Source: Pseudocercospora fijiensis CIRAD86 (Eukaryota > Ascomycota > Dothideomycetes > Mycosphaerellales > Mycosphaerellaceae). From it: a stretch of DNA of 64,000 bases. Below the pieces are notes generated by a model, which was not told where the DNA came from, searched no databases, and worked only from the letters and a program-made list of their open reading frames with translations. Each line of letters starts with the position of its first letter. Positions within the stretch are counted from its first letter, which is position 1. The position numbers and the translations under genes were made by a program. Positions 22,428 to 34,799 of this stretch are shown here, piece by piece. Location of the stretch: the NCBI RefSeq assembly GCF_000340215.1, contig NW_006921542.1, positions 1,020,267 to 1,084,266 of the forward strand, written 5' to 3'.

Positions 22428-24312
22428 ATGCCTCGTCACCGTCGCTCCGCCCGTGACAAGAAGGTGGCCATGACCGACTTATTCCTCCCAGCTCGTGCTG
22501 GCTGACTGACTGACTTGTGAACAGAAGCCTGCCTTCGTGGATGAGTCCGATTACGACAGCTTCGACTCCGAAGCATCTTACCGCTCCAGCTCCAGCTCGT
22601 CTTCCCCGACCAACTCTACAACCAACAAGGCCAAGGCAAGCCAATATCTCCTTGCCTTTGGTGGCCGCACGGAATCGCAGATTCTCGACTCAAAGCGATT
22701 CACGTTCAGCAACAACGACAAGACCGCCATGTTCAAGCATGCTGTCAATTCTGGTTATTGCAAGCGATCTCTGCCTACCGTGGAGCAACTCTTGGCCCTG
22801 GCGAAGTCGATGAACGTCCCGATCGGGGCTACCAAGCTCACAGAGACTTGTCTGAAGAAGATTCTCTCCTGGATCTCCAACAACGTCAGCAACGAGAAGA
22901 CCAAAGGTCTGATTGTGGAAGAGGATCATGGCTACAAGTGCTTTACCATCAATGTCGCCCAAGGTCTGATCAATGCTGTGAACGAGCCTGGCTTCACCTT
23001 CAACTGGCTCAAGAATGACAAGCTGATGAAGCAGAAGCATCACGGTGCAGGACAGACATGGGTGGCCATCGGAAACATCAACGAGGCTGGAGCGACCGCC
23101 ATTGTGAAGGATGCCATGAATTATGTCGCATCGAATCCCGCGGCCTTTTGTACTCCACGAGCATCGGTTGCAGCAACTCCTGGCTTCCTCACCGCACCGA
23201 AGCCAGCAAGCACTCTCTCGCCAGGTTCCCAAACTGCGTCGTTGTCGACGCCGACCGCTCCTGTGTCTGTGATGCCGCGTCCTTTCGCTACTCCATCCTC
23301 CACAAAGCCTCCACGCTTCAGCCTCGAGGACTCTCCCAGCGAAGACTCCGACGTTGATGATCAGCCAGGTACTCAGAAGAAGAAGAAGGCAACTATCAAG
23401 CAGGAGCCCTTCTCGCCGCTCTCGCCTTCGTCGTCATTCTTCCAGACTCCAACGCCTTTTCCACGTACTCAGAAGAAGGATGAGGCAGAAGGCATGACTC
23501 CTCTCTCTTCGACACAGAAGTCGAAATCGAAGTTCAGAGGAGCGCATACGCCCACGCCCACGCCCATTTCAGCCAACACGGTGGAGGACAAGCAGGAAGA
23601 GATCCTGTCTCCATTTCCTCCGGCCCAACAGCAAAAGCATGACTCCAAGTCCATGACACCTTCTGCTGCACTCCCAGTGGCGGCCTTCTCACTCACATCC
23701 CCGCTCCTCCCACTTCCAACTGCTCTTCCGCAAACTCATCAGGAGAGTCTCAAGCAGGAAGGACACTTGACTGACCCAGCTTCTTCCTCTTCGCCTCGTG
23801 AGCAAGAGATCGAACGCCTCAAGGTGAGCTTGCGTGGATGCAGCTACTCCGACGCCGACATCGCAGCCATGGTCGATCATCGCCTTGCTGGCAATACCAA
23901 AATTCCGGATTCCACCAACGTTGCTGCCACCTCACCAGCCTATGGCAATCTCAGCTCTGGCCATCTCAGCTCTGGCAATCTCAGCTCTGGCAGTCCCAGC
24001 TCCCACAAGCCCGGCATTTCCAAACTCAACGAGCCCAATGTCAAAGCGCAGGACATTGCCGAACTCGACGAGCCCAAGGTCAAAGCGCAGGACATTGCCG
24101 AACTCGACGAACCCAAGGTCAAAGCGCAGGACATTGCCGATGATGTCAAGGATACGACGGACAGTGATGATGACGAGGATGAAGTCTCGATGCTAAAGCA
24201 GCAAATGCAGTTGCTTGCTTTGCAGCTTCAGATCCAAGAGGCGAAGGCCAAAGCCAAGAAGGCGAAGAAGGCGAAGAAGGAGGAGGGGCAGAAGAAGGCT
24301 GATGTCGTGTGA
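22428..24312 (+). CDS. Hypothetical 607-aa nuclear-type protein, two exons
   Basis: Exon 1 is 22428-22463 (MPRHRRSARDKK) and exon 2 is 22525-24312. The 61-bp intron (GTGGCC...ACAG) contains a triple CTGAC branch-site run at 22502-22514 and joins in phase 0; exon 2 alone has no ATG at its N-terminus. After an acidic/Ser-rich stretch comes a conserved-looking globular region (about 50-220), then a long Pro/Ser/Thr-rich segment with two psi-K-Q-E SUMO-acceptor-like sites (IKQE near residue 303, LKQE near 420), 5-residue L-S-S-G-[NH] repeats, three 13-residue repeats (about 512-550), an acidic block and a terminal coiled coil ending in Lys/Ala repeats (KAKKAKKAKK). This suggests a nuclear or chromatin-associated protein, but no known domain is recognised. 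Confidence 0.7.
23947..24006 (+). repeat. 15-bp coding repeat (3-4 copies)
   Basis: Units AATCTCAGCTCTGGC, CATCTCAGCTCTGGC, AATCTCAGCTCTGGC and a diverged fourth encode N/H-L-S-S-G in the 607-aa protein. Confidence 0.9.
24022..24138 (+). repeat. 39-bp coding repeat (3 copies)
   Basis: Three contiguous 39-bp copies (24022, 24061, 24100) encode the 13-residue unit E-L-D-E-P-K-V-K-A-Q-D-I-A; copy 1 begins K-L-N and has N for K. The second and third differ by one base, indicating recent expansion or homogenisation. Confidence 0.95.
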
Positions 24313-24540
24313 TCGAAGCTCGTTCGTCGTTGGATTCGCAGGTCTCGGGTGAGCGAGGGCGTGGCGTGGCGTGGTTGTTGAGGAAGCGTAACTGAGATTG
24401 TGAACGTAGAAGCTTACGAACGAATTTACGATTGATTGAAAATAGGGATGGATCTCCTTTGTTAGGTTGGGTTTGGGAATAGAGTAGGAAAGAAAAGCAG
24501 ATAGAGAAGAACGCAAAAAAAAGATAGGCATGTACTTATA
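24313..24540. other. 3' flank and sharp border to RIPed DNA
   Basis: The 3' untranslated flank of the last island gene, ending in an A-rich run (about 24515-24522). Composition switches abruptly to strongly AT-rich sequence at about 24540, which I take as the left end of the plasmid relic. Confidence 0.5.
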
Positions 24541-24818
24541 AACTCACTATAGAAGCAAATTTCGGTAAGCCTACGAGTATAAAACATATATATCGTTTCT
24601 TTACTCCTTAATTAGAAACAAATACAGCCCGACTTGATCTGACTTAACCACTAAGAGTATTATTACTTATTTTAATATGTTTGTTATATAGAGAAGATAA
24701 TATTTAAGATAAAATTCAAGATAATATTTAAGATAATATTTAAGATATTAATTGTGCTTTATCTAAGGAGAATAATTATCCTATATTATATAATACAGTA
24801 CGTAAAATATATAATAAT

Positions 24819-25440
24819 AGAAAAAATTCTTGTATTTTAGATAGAAGATATCTTAATATTAACCTACAAAATAAGCTATTAGCTATTTTGTCTAAGGTAG
24901 ATCTTAATGTTTTTAAAGAGTCTTCTATATTAGATAAGGTAGAAGGTAACACTTTTACTAGTAGAATTACTTATAATATAAAGGAAGATATACAGTTTAG
25001 TCTATTTACTCCTAATGCTTTAAAAGATATAGAATTAGAAATAGTTAAGGTAGATAAAACTATTAAATATATTATAGATAGTATATATTTATCTCTTATA
25101 GATAAAAGAAAATTATCTATACTCCTAGAAGAGTAAGAATACTTTACAAACTAATATAAAAATCATATAGATACCTTATTACAAGATAGTAAAAGATCTT
25201 TAACAAATACAGAGACTAGAGAAAAATTAGCATCTAAAATGTAAACGGAACTTAAACTTTATAAAGAAAATATAACAGATTACAAAAATAAACTTAATAA
25301 CGATATTAAACCTACAAACAATATATTAAAAAGTACTAGAGAGGTTAGTACTAAGTAATTGGAAAAAAAAGAATCAAGTAATAAGGAAATTAGTACTATA
25401 GAATCTATATATAATAATGTTTCCTATTATATTAGGACAT
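24819..25440 (+). pseudogene. Unidentified plasmid-relic ORF (convergent to RNA polymerase)
   Basis: A frame with few TAA/TAG interruptions (an 82-codon open piece at 24888-25136) reads as a charged, helical Lys/Glu/Ile-rich protein, e.g. NALKDIELEIVKVDKTIKYI. It ends near 25.44 kb, about 150 bp from the end of the oppositely oriented RNA polymerase. It does not show DNA polymerase B motifs; it may be an accessory plasmid ORF or the tail of a larger gene truncated at 24540. Confidence 0.4.
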
Positions 25441-26692
25441 TTTATAAAATTAGGATCTTTTTTTGTTTACTTATATAAGTAGATACTAGGAGTTTAATTT
25501 ATTAGTATAATTATTATCTTTATCTACCTTACAACTTACTCAATCGATATTAACAATATAATAAAGATAATTTTTTTAACTTACAACCTTCTATAATAAC
25601 CGTTCTTTTTTTTTCCTATCTAGAATATTTCCTATAGCATTTTCTACACTATCTAATATAGATTTATCAAATCGTTCTAGATATTTACTATCTAAATATA
25701 TTTCAGTATAGATAGAAGCTCGTAAAACCTTCGAGGATTCTACTTTATCTATAGTAGTCCTAAAACAATTATAAACTGTATAGAATTGTGCTACTTTATA
25801 TAGTTTAAAGAACTTAATAGTTAATAAACTTAAAGAACTTCTATCTAGAGAGTATATAAGGTTAGGCATTAAAGCTCTAATTTGTTTTTTCCTATTATAT
25901 TTATCTTTAATAGTAACTCTAATATTTAATTTAGCCTTATTATACTTAAACAAGCTTTAAGAGGTAGACATAGTTCCTAAGTAACTCTGTCTAATTGTTA
26001 TACTATATAGTAAAGTTTATACTATAGGTAGTTCTAATAGATTTAATATATAAGCTATATTTCTAAGATAGACAGTTAATCTCTTAATTTTCTTACAATC
26101 TTTTATAACTATTTGTTTTATATTAGCGACGAGTCTAAACATATCTAGAATGTTAATCTTATTATTTTTTTCATTAATTGAAATAGAATATTAATCCTCT
26201 TCCGGGGGTAAATTACTAGGATCTAGCTTATGTAAACTACCTTTAATATAGTCAACTGTAGACCTAGTAGTAGCATTGTAAGTAATAGTTATAATAGCCT
26301 TTTTAATATAGCTTCTTTCAAAATAAAAAGCTGCTAATCTTTTATAAGAAACAAATTCTTTTTGTTCGTCTTTACTCCTATTATATATTTAAGATAATAC
26401 TTTAAATTTGCGTTTAATTAGCATATATAACTTATATTATAAGAAACTATAGAAATCCTTATGCTTACTATTATTCTTATTTATATATAGGTTTAATATA
26501 GTAAACAACGTCTTTTTATTACTTAGTAGTGCTATATATTAGAAGCTATTATATATAGCGTTAAGTTGTATAGGTAGATATATAAAGAAATGTATAACAT
26601 TTTCTATTTAATAAAGTTTCTATAACGTTTGTACTCTATACAAAATAATGTAAATAGAAACTTATCTTTAGCTTTATTAATTAAGTTACTAT

Positions 26693-26971
26693 TGAAGGAC
26701 GGAAACCAACACTACCACTACCACTTGTAGCAATAGTACGGGCTACCGAGGGTAATATAACCTATAGCAATATAGGCAGCTATGTTTAGCAAGATAGGAT
26801 AACGAGACTGTCGCTTAGGCTAATAACTAGAGCCCTATAGCATAGGCATTGTAGAAGTATAATATAAACAATATACTATACGAGGTTGATAATCTATCTA
26901 CTCTATAGAAGGAGGCCTCTTATATAGGCTTAAAACTAGCCTATAGGTATAGGGCCGGTTACTAGCTAATA
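26693..26971 (-). repeat. 3' LTR of the 12.3-kb Gypsy element
   Basis: 279 bp. Its element-sense 3' end still reads ...CCTTCA, keeping the canonical CA, while the 5' end is RIPed. It is preceded in element sense by the polypurine tract. Confidence 0.92.
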
Positions 26972-26987
26972 TCCCTCCCTTTCTTCG
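26972..26987 (-). other. Polypurine tract
   Basis: On minus the bases directly before the 3' LTR read CGAAGAAAGGGAGGGA, the primer site for plus-strand DNA synthesis in LTR retrotransposons. Confidence 0.8.
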
Positions 26988-27080
26988 TATCTAACTAGAC
27001 ACGTTTCACATTATACGCGCTTAAAACAAACATGTATGCATCCTTAGCGCTCTTAGCTAAGGCTATTCTTAGAACTCCGC

Positions 27081-27104
27081 AATAACACCCCCGGGGTAGT
27101 ATTA
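27081..27104. repeat. Palindrome AATAaCACCCCCGGGGTAGTATTA type, copy 1
   Basis: A GC-core inverted repeat following ORF3, one of five related palindromes in the Gypsy element. Confidence 0.8.
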
Positions 27105-27161
27105 ATCCTAGATACTATAATTATGCAAAAACAACTTCCTAAGCAATACTATATAGACTTA

Positions 27162-29909
27162 CTATTGCTTCAACGCGCCGTAATCCTTACTAGCAATAAC
27201 CTTATCTGCTAGTCGGCTCTCGAAATCTCCTCCGCACGCGTTAAAGCTGTTAGCACCGAAGTACTATCCTTCGTAGAAAGCTTAATTAACGAGGAGGTTA
27301 ATAGCCTTTTCCGTCGTAGCTTTCTTCTAATCGTATAGATATTCCTTAAGTCCCTCGTTATTAAGCTAGAGGATCTATTTAACTTCGTTCTAAATAACGT
27401 AACTTAACTAAGGAATCCTACTAACTAGGGCGTCGGAGATATAGCCGAGGCCTTCGACTAAGATAGCCGTAGGGAAAGCGAATAGTACGAAGGAGTTAGA
27501 GGCTAGGAGGGCGGTTAGATTGCGGTACGCTTTAGCAATCTAAGAGACTGTTAAGTTCTCGTAGCCCTTAACCTTAGTGCCGTTAATAACGCGAGAGTAG
27601 CCTAGGTTAATCGATATACGGTTGCTCTTAGTCTTTAGATTACTATATAGCAGGTATAGTATCTAAATAGAGACCTCGCACTCCTTTAGAGGGTTAAGGA
27701 TCTACTCCGCCTTACGCCCCTTACTATTAGGCTAACTATCGAATATATAGTCGAGGTCGTCGTCGGTAAGGTGCTTATTAGTAAGCTTACCGATCTTGCT
27801 TAGTAGGACTAGGCTACGAGCCTTAAGCTTCTCAACCTAGTTCGCAAAGACCTCGGGCTAATATATGCCTTCGATAATAGTAGAGTAGCTAGTCTTATCC
27901 TTAGATATAAGGTAGACCTTAATACGTAGGTAACTAGCACCCTCGCTAGCTACGAGCTTAACTATATCTTGTCCGAGACGAGCAGACTCCTTAGAAGGAC
28001 AGTTTTTATAAGTACCGCTAACCTTAAAGAACTTAGTAGGCTTAGGGATAGAGATAAGCTCGTATACGTAATTAGGTCGAAGGGCGATAGCTAAGAGCTA
28101 TAGGGCAGGGTGCTAGCGGACGATTTAGTTGCTTATACTATAAGTTTGAAAAGCATTGCGGCCTTCCTACTTAGCCTTAGGCATCGCACGTATATACTAA
28201 AGGTACATTTTAAACTCCTCCTATATTAGGTCGATAAGGAAAGGAAGATATACTCTACGAGGCTCTTACAACTAACTAAAGACTTAAGGGAAGATAGCAT
28301 TGCTAGTCTAGCGAAAGCGGTCGAAGGAGGTACCTTAGCTAAGGATGCCGGTAACGAACTTGCTCTAGCGATCCGTTAGCGTAAGGGCGCGAGTAATAGT
28401 ACTAGTAGGGTTAAACGCGTAGAGTCCTAGAGATGTTAGGGCGGCAATAGGGCGTCTAGGAAACTAGTTAGCATAGGCCTAATTAGCCTTAAGGGCAGCG
28501 AAGGCATCTTAATTAGCGATATTACGTCCAATCTTTAATAGGCGGCTAATAAGGACACTCGTCTTAGCACTAGCATAGAGACTATAGACCTTAGCAGCCT
28601 TCTTAATATAGTTAGTATATATAGTAAACCGCTCTTTACCTAGCTTGCTAAGGTCGTCGAGCTATTAATAGATAGATAGGGCGGCAGGAGCTTTACCTAT
28701 ATCGGCTTTAGGAACTATATCGATCTTAGTAATAAGGTACGTAATAGAGTCGCCCTTATAAGAACTATAGATGTTCTTAGTTAATAGGATCGGCGAGAGG
28801 CCTCTATCTCTACGCTCGCTAAAGGAGCCTTCGGAGGAGACATCTTCTAGTAGTATATCTAGTATATTAATATCCGAGTTACTATAGTTAGTACTATAGT
28901 TAGTACTATAGTCGGTACTAGAAGGAGTGCTATACTTCTTGCTAGCCTTGCGGAGGGCCTAGCGAGTATACAATGCCTTCTTACGCGCTGCTTCGGCCTT
29001 AGCGCGCTCGTCTTAAACTTCTTAAGGGACCTTGCGGTTGCGGGTCGAGCGACGATCTTTAGCCTACATTTCTATAGCGAGCGTAAGACTAGTAGCCGTA
29101 TCGGCCTCGGTTTCTAGGCGAAGAGCCTTACGTTTAAGGACATTAACGATAGGAGCCTCTTAACCTTTAACAATAAAGCCTATACTATTAATACGATAGC
29201 CCTTCTCTTTTAGTAAATCCTTAGTTGTCTATATATTGAGATCGACCTAGACAATCGCATCGTAGTGCTTCTTCTAGTAGGCTGTCGTAAAGTCGTTAAG
29301 CGCAAAGGACAAGTTAAGTAACTACTTGCCTACCTTCTTACTAGCTATAGATATACGATAGATTATAGTACGGGAAAGATACTCGGCGCCTTAACGACGG
29401 ACCTTATACTTGTTAACGAACGAAGAGACCTGCTTAGCACGCTCTTGTCTACCGTAGGCGAAGTTAATAAGGCTCTTAGGAAGACTACTTAGTCCTCCCT
29501 AATGTTCGAAGGCCTAGTCGAGGGTCTTAAAGCGTAAACGAATCTAGGTACCGGCTGTCTCGAGGCTATAAACGATAGGAAAGGCTTATTCGATATCTAT
29601 ATCGTTAAGGACCTCGCGCTTAAAGATACGCTTACCGATAGACTAACGTAAGTTATTTATACCGTACGTAACTAAGATAGTAGCCTTCTTAATGTTCCTA
29701 TTAATAACGCGTAGTAGGGTACGAGCGTTCTAGATCTTCTCTTAAGGGTCTTTAAGGGCGGTAACGATCTAGAAGCAGTACTCGAGGCTAGTTGTAGTAG
29801 CTAAGGCGCTGTCGGAGGGGGCTTCGATCGGGACTAGTACGCCTAGGTTTAGGGCTAGTAGGTTACTACTACTACTAGCGCCTAGCGGATTTAGGGCACC
29901 GGAAGATAT
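27162..29909 (-). pseudogene. Extra ORF3 (916 codons) after integrase
   Basis: A single minus frame with only TAG/TAA stops and no frameshift, from a start codon RIPed to ATA (29907-29909) to TAG at 27162. It begins ISSGALNPLGASSSSNLLAL and is rich in Lys, Leu, Ala and Ile throughout. I recognise no domain: no RT, protease, envelope-type membrane spans or integrase motifs. Its frame integrity shows it was protein-coding before RIP. It is separated from pol by a 0.8-kb region and from both neighbours by the palindromes described separately. Confidence 0.6.
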
Positions 29910-30334
29910 CTTAGTCGACCGGAGCGGAAAGGAGTTAGTAACGAGCTTGTAAAAACGTTCGTAGCTTGTTAATAATAATTAAAGGGTTTAGATAGAAGAG
30001 GGGGGGGGGGTAGGCGGTAGTAAGTTAGTTAGTATTCGAGTAGAAGAAAGAGCTTAGAAGGCTCGCCTTAAATAGGGTGCGAAGGTAGCGTAGTCCGTAT
30101 GTTCCGGTAAAGCAAACGGATAACGATTACATATAGACCCTAAAAAGTAAAGCTATATACGAGACTCCTTTATTAGTAGGGCGGCTAAAGTTTAACAATC
30201 GATCTAGCTAATTGCTAGTAGCGACTACGCGCCTTTTATTAACCTCTAGCTTTCGTAGATTCCCGCGCACTCGAAATGTAACTAGTTAGTTCGAGTACCT
30301 AGTAGTAATCTATAGTAGTAAGATTAGCGGGACT

Positions 30335-30358
30335 AATAATACCCCCGGGGTAGTATTA
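30335..30358. repeat. Palindrome, copy 2
   Basis: AATAATACCCCCGGGG followed by TAGTATTA, upstream of ORF3. Confidence 0.8.
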
Positions 30359-30760
30359 GCTTTTCTCTAGAGATACTCGGCAACTAGGAGTAAATCTCCT
30401 AGGCCTAGCGTAGCTTATATTAGCCTATAGCACTATCGTTATAGATGCAGCATTACCTTTTATAGTAGCAGGCATGTGAACGTAGCCCGTACGTTCTTCT
30501 TTCTTCTAGACACTAAGCTTAGCGGCCTAAGGTCCCTATCCTTAGAGGCTATAGGCCTAGGTTGCTACGTCTATCTAAGAGCTAGGAAGGGAGAGGGATC
30601 CTCCCTTTCTTAGTATTCTACGTAACTAGTGCTAATTATAGCAGGAACATCCTCTAGTAGAGTACCTTGTTGTCGTTGCTACCTAAGGACAGTTACTAGA
30701 GACTAGGAACCTAGAGGGAAGTAGTCCTAGAAGGGTAGAGGGTTAGGTTCGGCTATTTTC

Positions 30761-30787
30761 CTAATACTACCCCCGGGGTATTATTAG
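30761..30787. repeat. Palindrome, copy 3
   Basis: CTAATACTACCCCCGGGG then TATTATTAG, just after the pol end. Confidence 0.8.
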
Positions 30788-30999
30788 GAAAACACGCCTC
30801 GTATAGTTCTATCTAAGGAAATAAGAGTAAAGGAATAAAGTTATAGCAATATTAATCGAGGAGGGCAAAAGACAAAAGAGCAAAACAATAGACAAGGTAA
30901 AAGCAAAGGAGGGCAATAACTAAGAGCATTAACATCCGTAGGAACAGGTAGTAAGGACTAAAGCTAAAGGGCAGCGCTACATTAATAGCGCGGAGAATA

Positions 31000-33900
31000 G
31001 TTAATAGAGGCAAGGAAAGTAAGGTAGTAGAGGCAGGAAAGGATATACGATTATTTAGTCTCGGGGTCGTCTAGCTATAATTCTAGGCGGTCTTTATCGC
31101 TAGACTAGTTAGGTTCCTCGGAGTTAGAGTTAGATAGCTAGAAGTCTAGTTCACTATTGGAATCGGAATTAATATCGGAAACGCTCTATATATAGTTAAT
31201 CCGTATATAACCCTCCCTCTATTCTTAAGTTATTCCTAATAGCTTACTAAGACGAATCTAGGGATAGGCATAGTTCTTAGGTAGAACAGGATCTATAATA
31301 GCGGTAGGATCCTCCTCCCGATAGGCATCTAAGGACGGTAGAGGGTCTATAGAGGCACTAACTTCCTCTTCGGTCGGCGGAGGGCGGATAGGTTCGCGTA
31401 ACTTAACGATCTTCTTTAGATTAGCCCGAGGGTAAGAGTGCTTTAAGGTAGCACTATCTAGCTCCTAAAGAAGGTATACGGAACCCGAGTAAAGGACCTC
31501 CTTTACTCTATAAGGACCCTTCTACTTAAAGGCTAGCTTGTAGGAGTAACTATACTCTAATTCGGACCGGTATAGAAGGACTATATCGCTAACCTTTAGA
31601 GGTTCCCAATCAACAGCATTATAGTTATTAAAATACTACTTAGCCTCTTCCCGAAGCCGACGTTGTCGAGCAAGACCCTCTTAAGAAGTCGTAGTTATAT
31701 CCTTAAGAGCCTTAGCCTATAGAGTAAGAAGATCTGCCCTAGTACGAACAGACCCCTAATCGTAAACGCTATACGTGCGATAGGACAATTTAATAGGAAG
31801 AACGGCGTCCCTCCTAATTATAAGCTCCGCTAGTATAAGTCTAGTCGTATCGACAATAGTAGTTCGATCCGCCTAGAGAAGGGCCGAAACGCGGGTAGAG
31901 ATAGGAACGGACCTATCCCCTCTATTAGTTATCTTAGATAGGGCATCAATTAAAGACCGATAGCTACGCTTAATAATAGCATTCGACTAGAGATAGTACG
32001 GGGAGATACGAACGTTCTTCGCCCTATACGAAACAAGTAGTACTTAAACTTCTTTAGCTATATTGTTCGTAGCGTTGTCTAAGATAATCTCGTAAGGTGT
32101 TCCCTAGCGGTAAAACAGATCTTTAAATAGGAAGGTAGCTATATTACGAGCATTAATAGCGCCGCAGCCCTTATAGAAATAATAGGCCTCCGGCTACCGA
32201 GAAAGACCCTCTCGAATAATATATAAGCTATTGTTGCGACTAAGATAGACCCTATCGCTATACTACCGCTCCCTAACTAACTAGGTAGCAGGGATACGTA
32301 GCTCTCCTAGACGCCGGTAGCTGTTCCTAAAGTTGCACTTAGGACAGCTCTTATAGTAGCGGGAGACATTAGCCTATACGCCGTCCTACTAGTAGCGTCG
32401 ACGAAGGACATCGAAGGTGCCCTCTACCGCCCGGTAGCCGAGCTTATCGTAAACGGAACGAAGGATTTCTTGTCGGGCTACTAGATCGTTAATAATGCGC
32501 TAGAGCGGTATATTAACTATAGCCTGTCGCTAAAGGATACGATCCTTAATAAGGAACCTCCGAGAATAGCGAATAATACGACGGTATTAACTCTTTAATA
32601 GACTAGGAGCCCTCTTCGTATAGGTAAGGAAGTAGGCGATATTATAGGAGTCGTCGGAGTAGACCCTATTAAGGATATTATCCCTACCTAGTTCGCCCGC
32701 CTTAGTATCGTCCTAGTCCTCGCCGTTAGTAGTAGGGTCTTCGTTAGGCTAGTTACTAGGTTAGTCGTCGGTAGTAGGCCTAGTAACTACCGGTATAGCG
32801 TTAATATAGAAGGTAGTAAAGAAGGTGCGGTTAATAACCGCGTCGATATCCTCTTCTTCTATTATCTCGGCGATATCCTCTTCTATAGTAGGCCTTCTAG
32901 AAAGGCTATCCGGTCTAGTATGCTTCTTACTAGGAATATAGAAGACGTCGAAATTAAACAAATAGATCTAGGCAACCTACCGAGCTATCGTAGAGTTAGG
33001 TAGGTCGGAGGCTATATAGTTAAGTTAATAGACTAGCGTCTAAGCGTCGACTTCTAGGCGAAAGAACACTCTAAAGAGCTAAGGTCGGAACTTCTTAAGA
33101 GCCTTATAGACACTAAGGCACTCTCGCTTGCTAGTATCGTATCGGGCCTCGATTAGTTTCTATAGACCGGACTTGTACCGGATAGGGTAACGTAAGGAGG
33201 GCTCCTTACGATTACACTATATTAGTATCTCGCCGTAGCCTTCCCCGCTCGAGTCGATAGCAACAATTAGTAGACCTACGCCTTCCGAGTAGTTAATAGA
33301 GGTAAGCGTAGGCGCGCTAACAAGCGCCTTAGTAACCTTATCCTTAGCGGCTTAGTAAACGGAGGTCTATTTAAACTCTATATCCTTCTTAAGTAAGGCG
33401 TATAGAGGCTTATATACTAACGCAAAGTTTTCGACCTAGATACGGAAGTAGGAGACTACTCTAAGCTAGATCCGGACATCTTTCTAATAGGTAGGGTCTA
33501 GCTAGGACACAATCTTTAGGACCCGTGTATTATTAGGATAGCGGCCGTTCTTATTAGTTACAAACCCGACAATGTTCATTCGTTTGTATAGGAGCTAAAG
33601 CTTCTCCCTATATACCGTTAGGTTAGCTCGCTCTAGGTCGTAGAGGACACTATCGAGGTTCTAAATATATTCGAGAAAGAACCTACGGATACTAGGCTCT
33701 ACTTCTTTATTATCGTATCTAGTTTTAGGCCCTTTAATGCCGATGTCGTTAAGGAAAGGCATCGCTGTATAGGAGATATAGGCCGCGAGGACTTAGTTTA
33801 TAATGCGAACGAACTAGGCTACGGAGTTAGTTGCCCCTTAGGGAAGGGTAGTTTATCGGTATAGTCTAAGAGGCGTCTCGAAACTAGTAAGGTCGCGGCT

Positions 33901-34760
33901 ATTAGGATAGAGAGGGATCTAGTCGTAGCCCGAGAAAACATTAACTAGTAAGGCTATAATACAGTTAGTAAAAGCTTCCGAGAACCTATTAGTCTCCGGA
34001 GGGAGGTTAGCATCTCTAATCGTAACTGCGTTAAACTTTTATATAGCGTTAATTAGACGGTACTTCTTTAGTTCCCTAGGAGCTGTTTTCTTTTAAACTA
34101 GGAAGTATAGATTACGATACGAGGCATAGGAAGGCTTAAGTGTGCCGGCCTTTACGCGCTGCCGTATTATGTCCTTAACTATATCTCTTAGGCTTAGGTT
34201 TAGCTTAAACCCTAGGTAAGCCTAAGGCTTATACTCGATCGTTCGGATCCTCTATAGAGAGGCAACCTCCGGGTTAATCCTACCTAGGTGCGTAAAGTTA
34301 TATACTAATATAGCTTCGCGGTTATATAGAAGCTCGTATAGCAAATCTAGTTTAAGATCCGAAAGCTCGATGCTAGGTTTAATGTTCGCTAGTCTCTCCG
34401 GCGTTAGCCTCGATCCCCTAGGAATAGCGGAGAACTTTTTAGTAATGTACCTCTAGTCGTATAGACTATCCCTAGGTATTAATATCGCTTCGCGGTTAAG
34501 GCACTTTTGTCGCTAGTTAGGATTTCCGCTAGGATTAGACCTATCGGTTATGTATACGCTACCCTTTACGGGCTTGATCTTGTTAGCTACCCTCTTATAT
34601 AGGGTATATACGCTAACCGCTCGTAATACCCGAGCCCTCTCTCTTTAACGTTAGGCCCGGAGATTAGCGTAATAGAACAGCGCGTAAACTTTATTAGAAG
34701 TCTCCTTAAGTCGGTAGGTATGTAGCTAGTAATCCTAATTTATAATTCCGGCGAAAACGT
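31000..34760 (-). pseudogene. Pol (RT, RNase H, integrase) of the 12.3-kb Gypsy element
   Basis: Reverse transcriptase motifs include TTLP.GATNSVAQF-like text followed by the catalytic box now F-L-N-D-I (codons 33745-33756) where F-L-D-D is expected. The RNase H end reads FNFDVFYIPSKKHTRPDSLS (about 32.88-32.96 kb), the Gypsy V-x-H-x-P-G-x-x-N/H-x-x-A-D-x-L-S-R pattern. Integrase shows a Cx2C zinc pair (SCPKC, about 32,340) and a GPY/F module (KGPYRVKEVLYSGSVYLL, about 31.47-31.54 kb). No chromodomain is clear after it. Confidence 0.85.
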
Positions 34761-34768
34761 TAGATTCC

Positions 34769-34793
34769 TAATAACACCCCTAGGATAGCATTA
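34769..34793. repeat. Palindrome, copy 4
   Basis: TAATAACACCCCTAGGATAG then CATTA, between Gag-protease and pol. Confidence 0.8.
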
Positions 34794-34799
34794 GCTCGG

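Noticed and set aside
25591..25953. A 120-codon open frame as an intact small gene
   Set aside because: It is only the least damaged C-terminal piece of the split RNA polymerase and has lost its His-Asp pair.
32761..32961. A 66-codon open frame as a separate gene
   Set aside because: It is the RNase H end of the Gypsy pol frame that happens to lack RIP stops.
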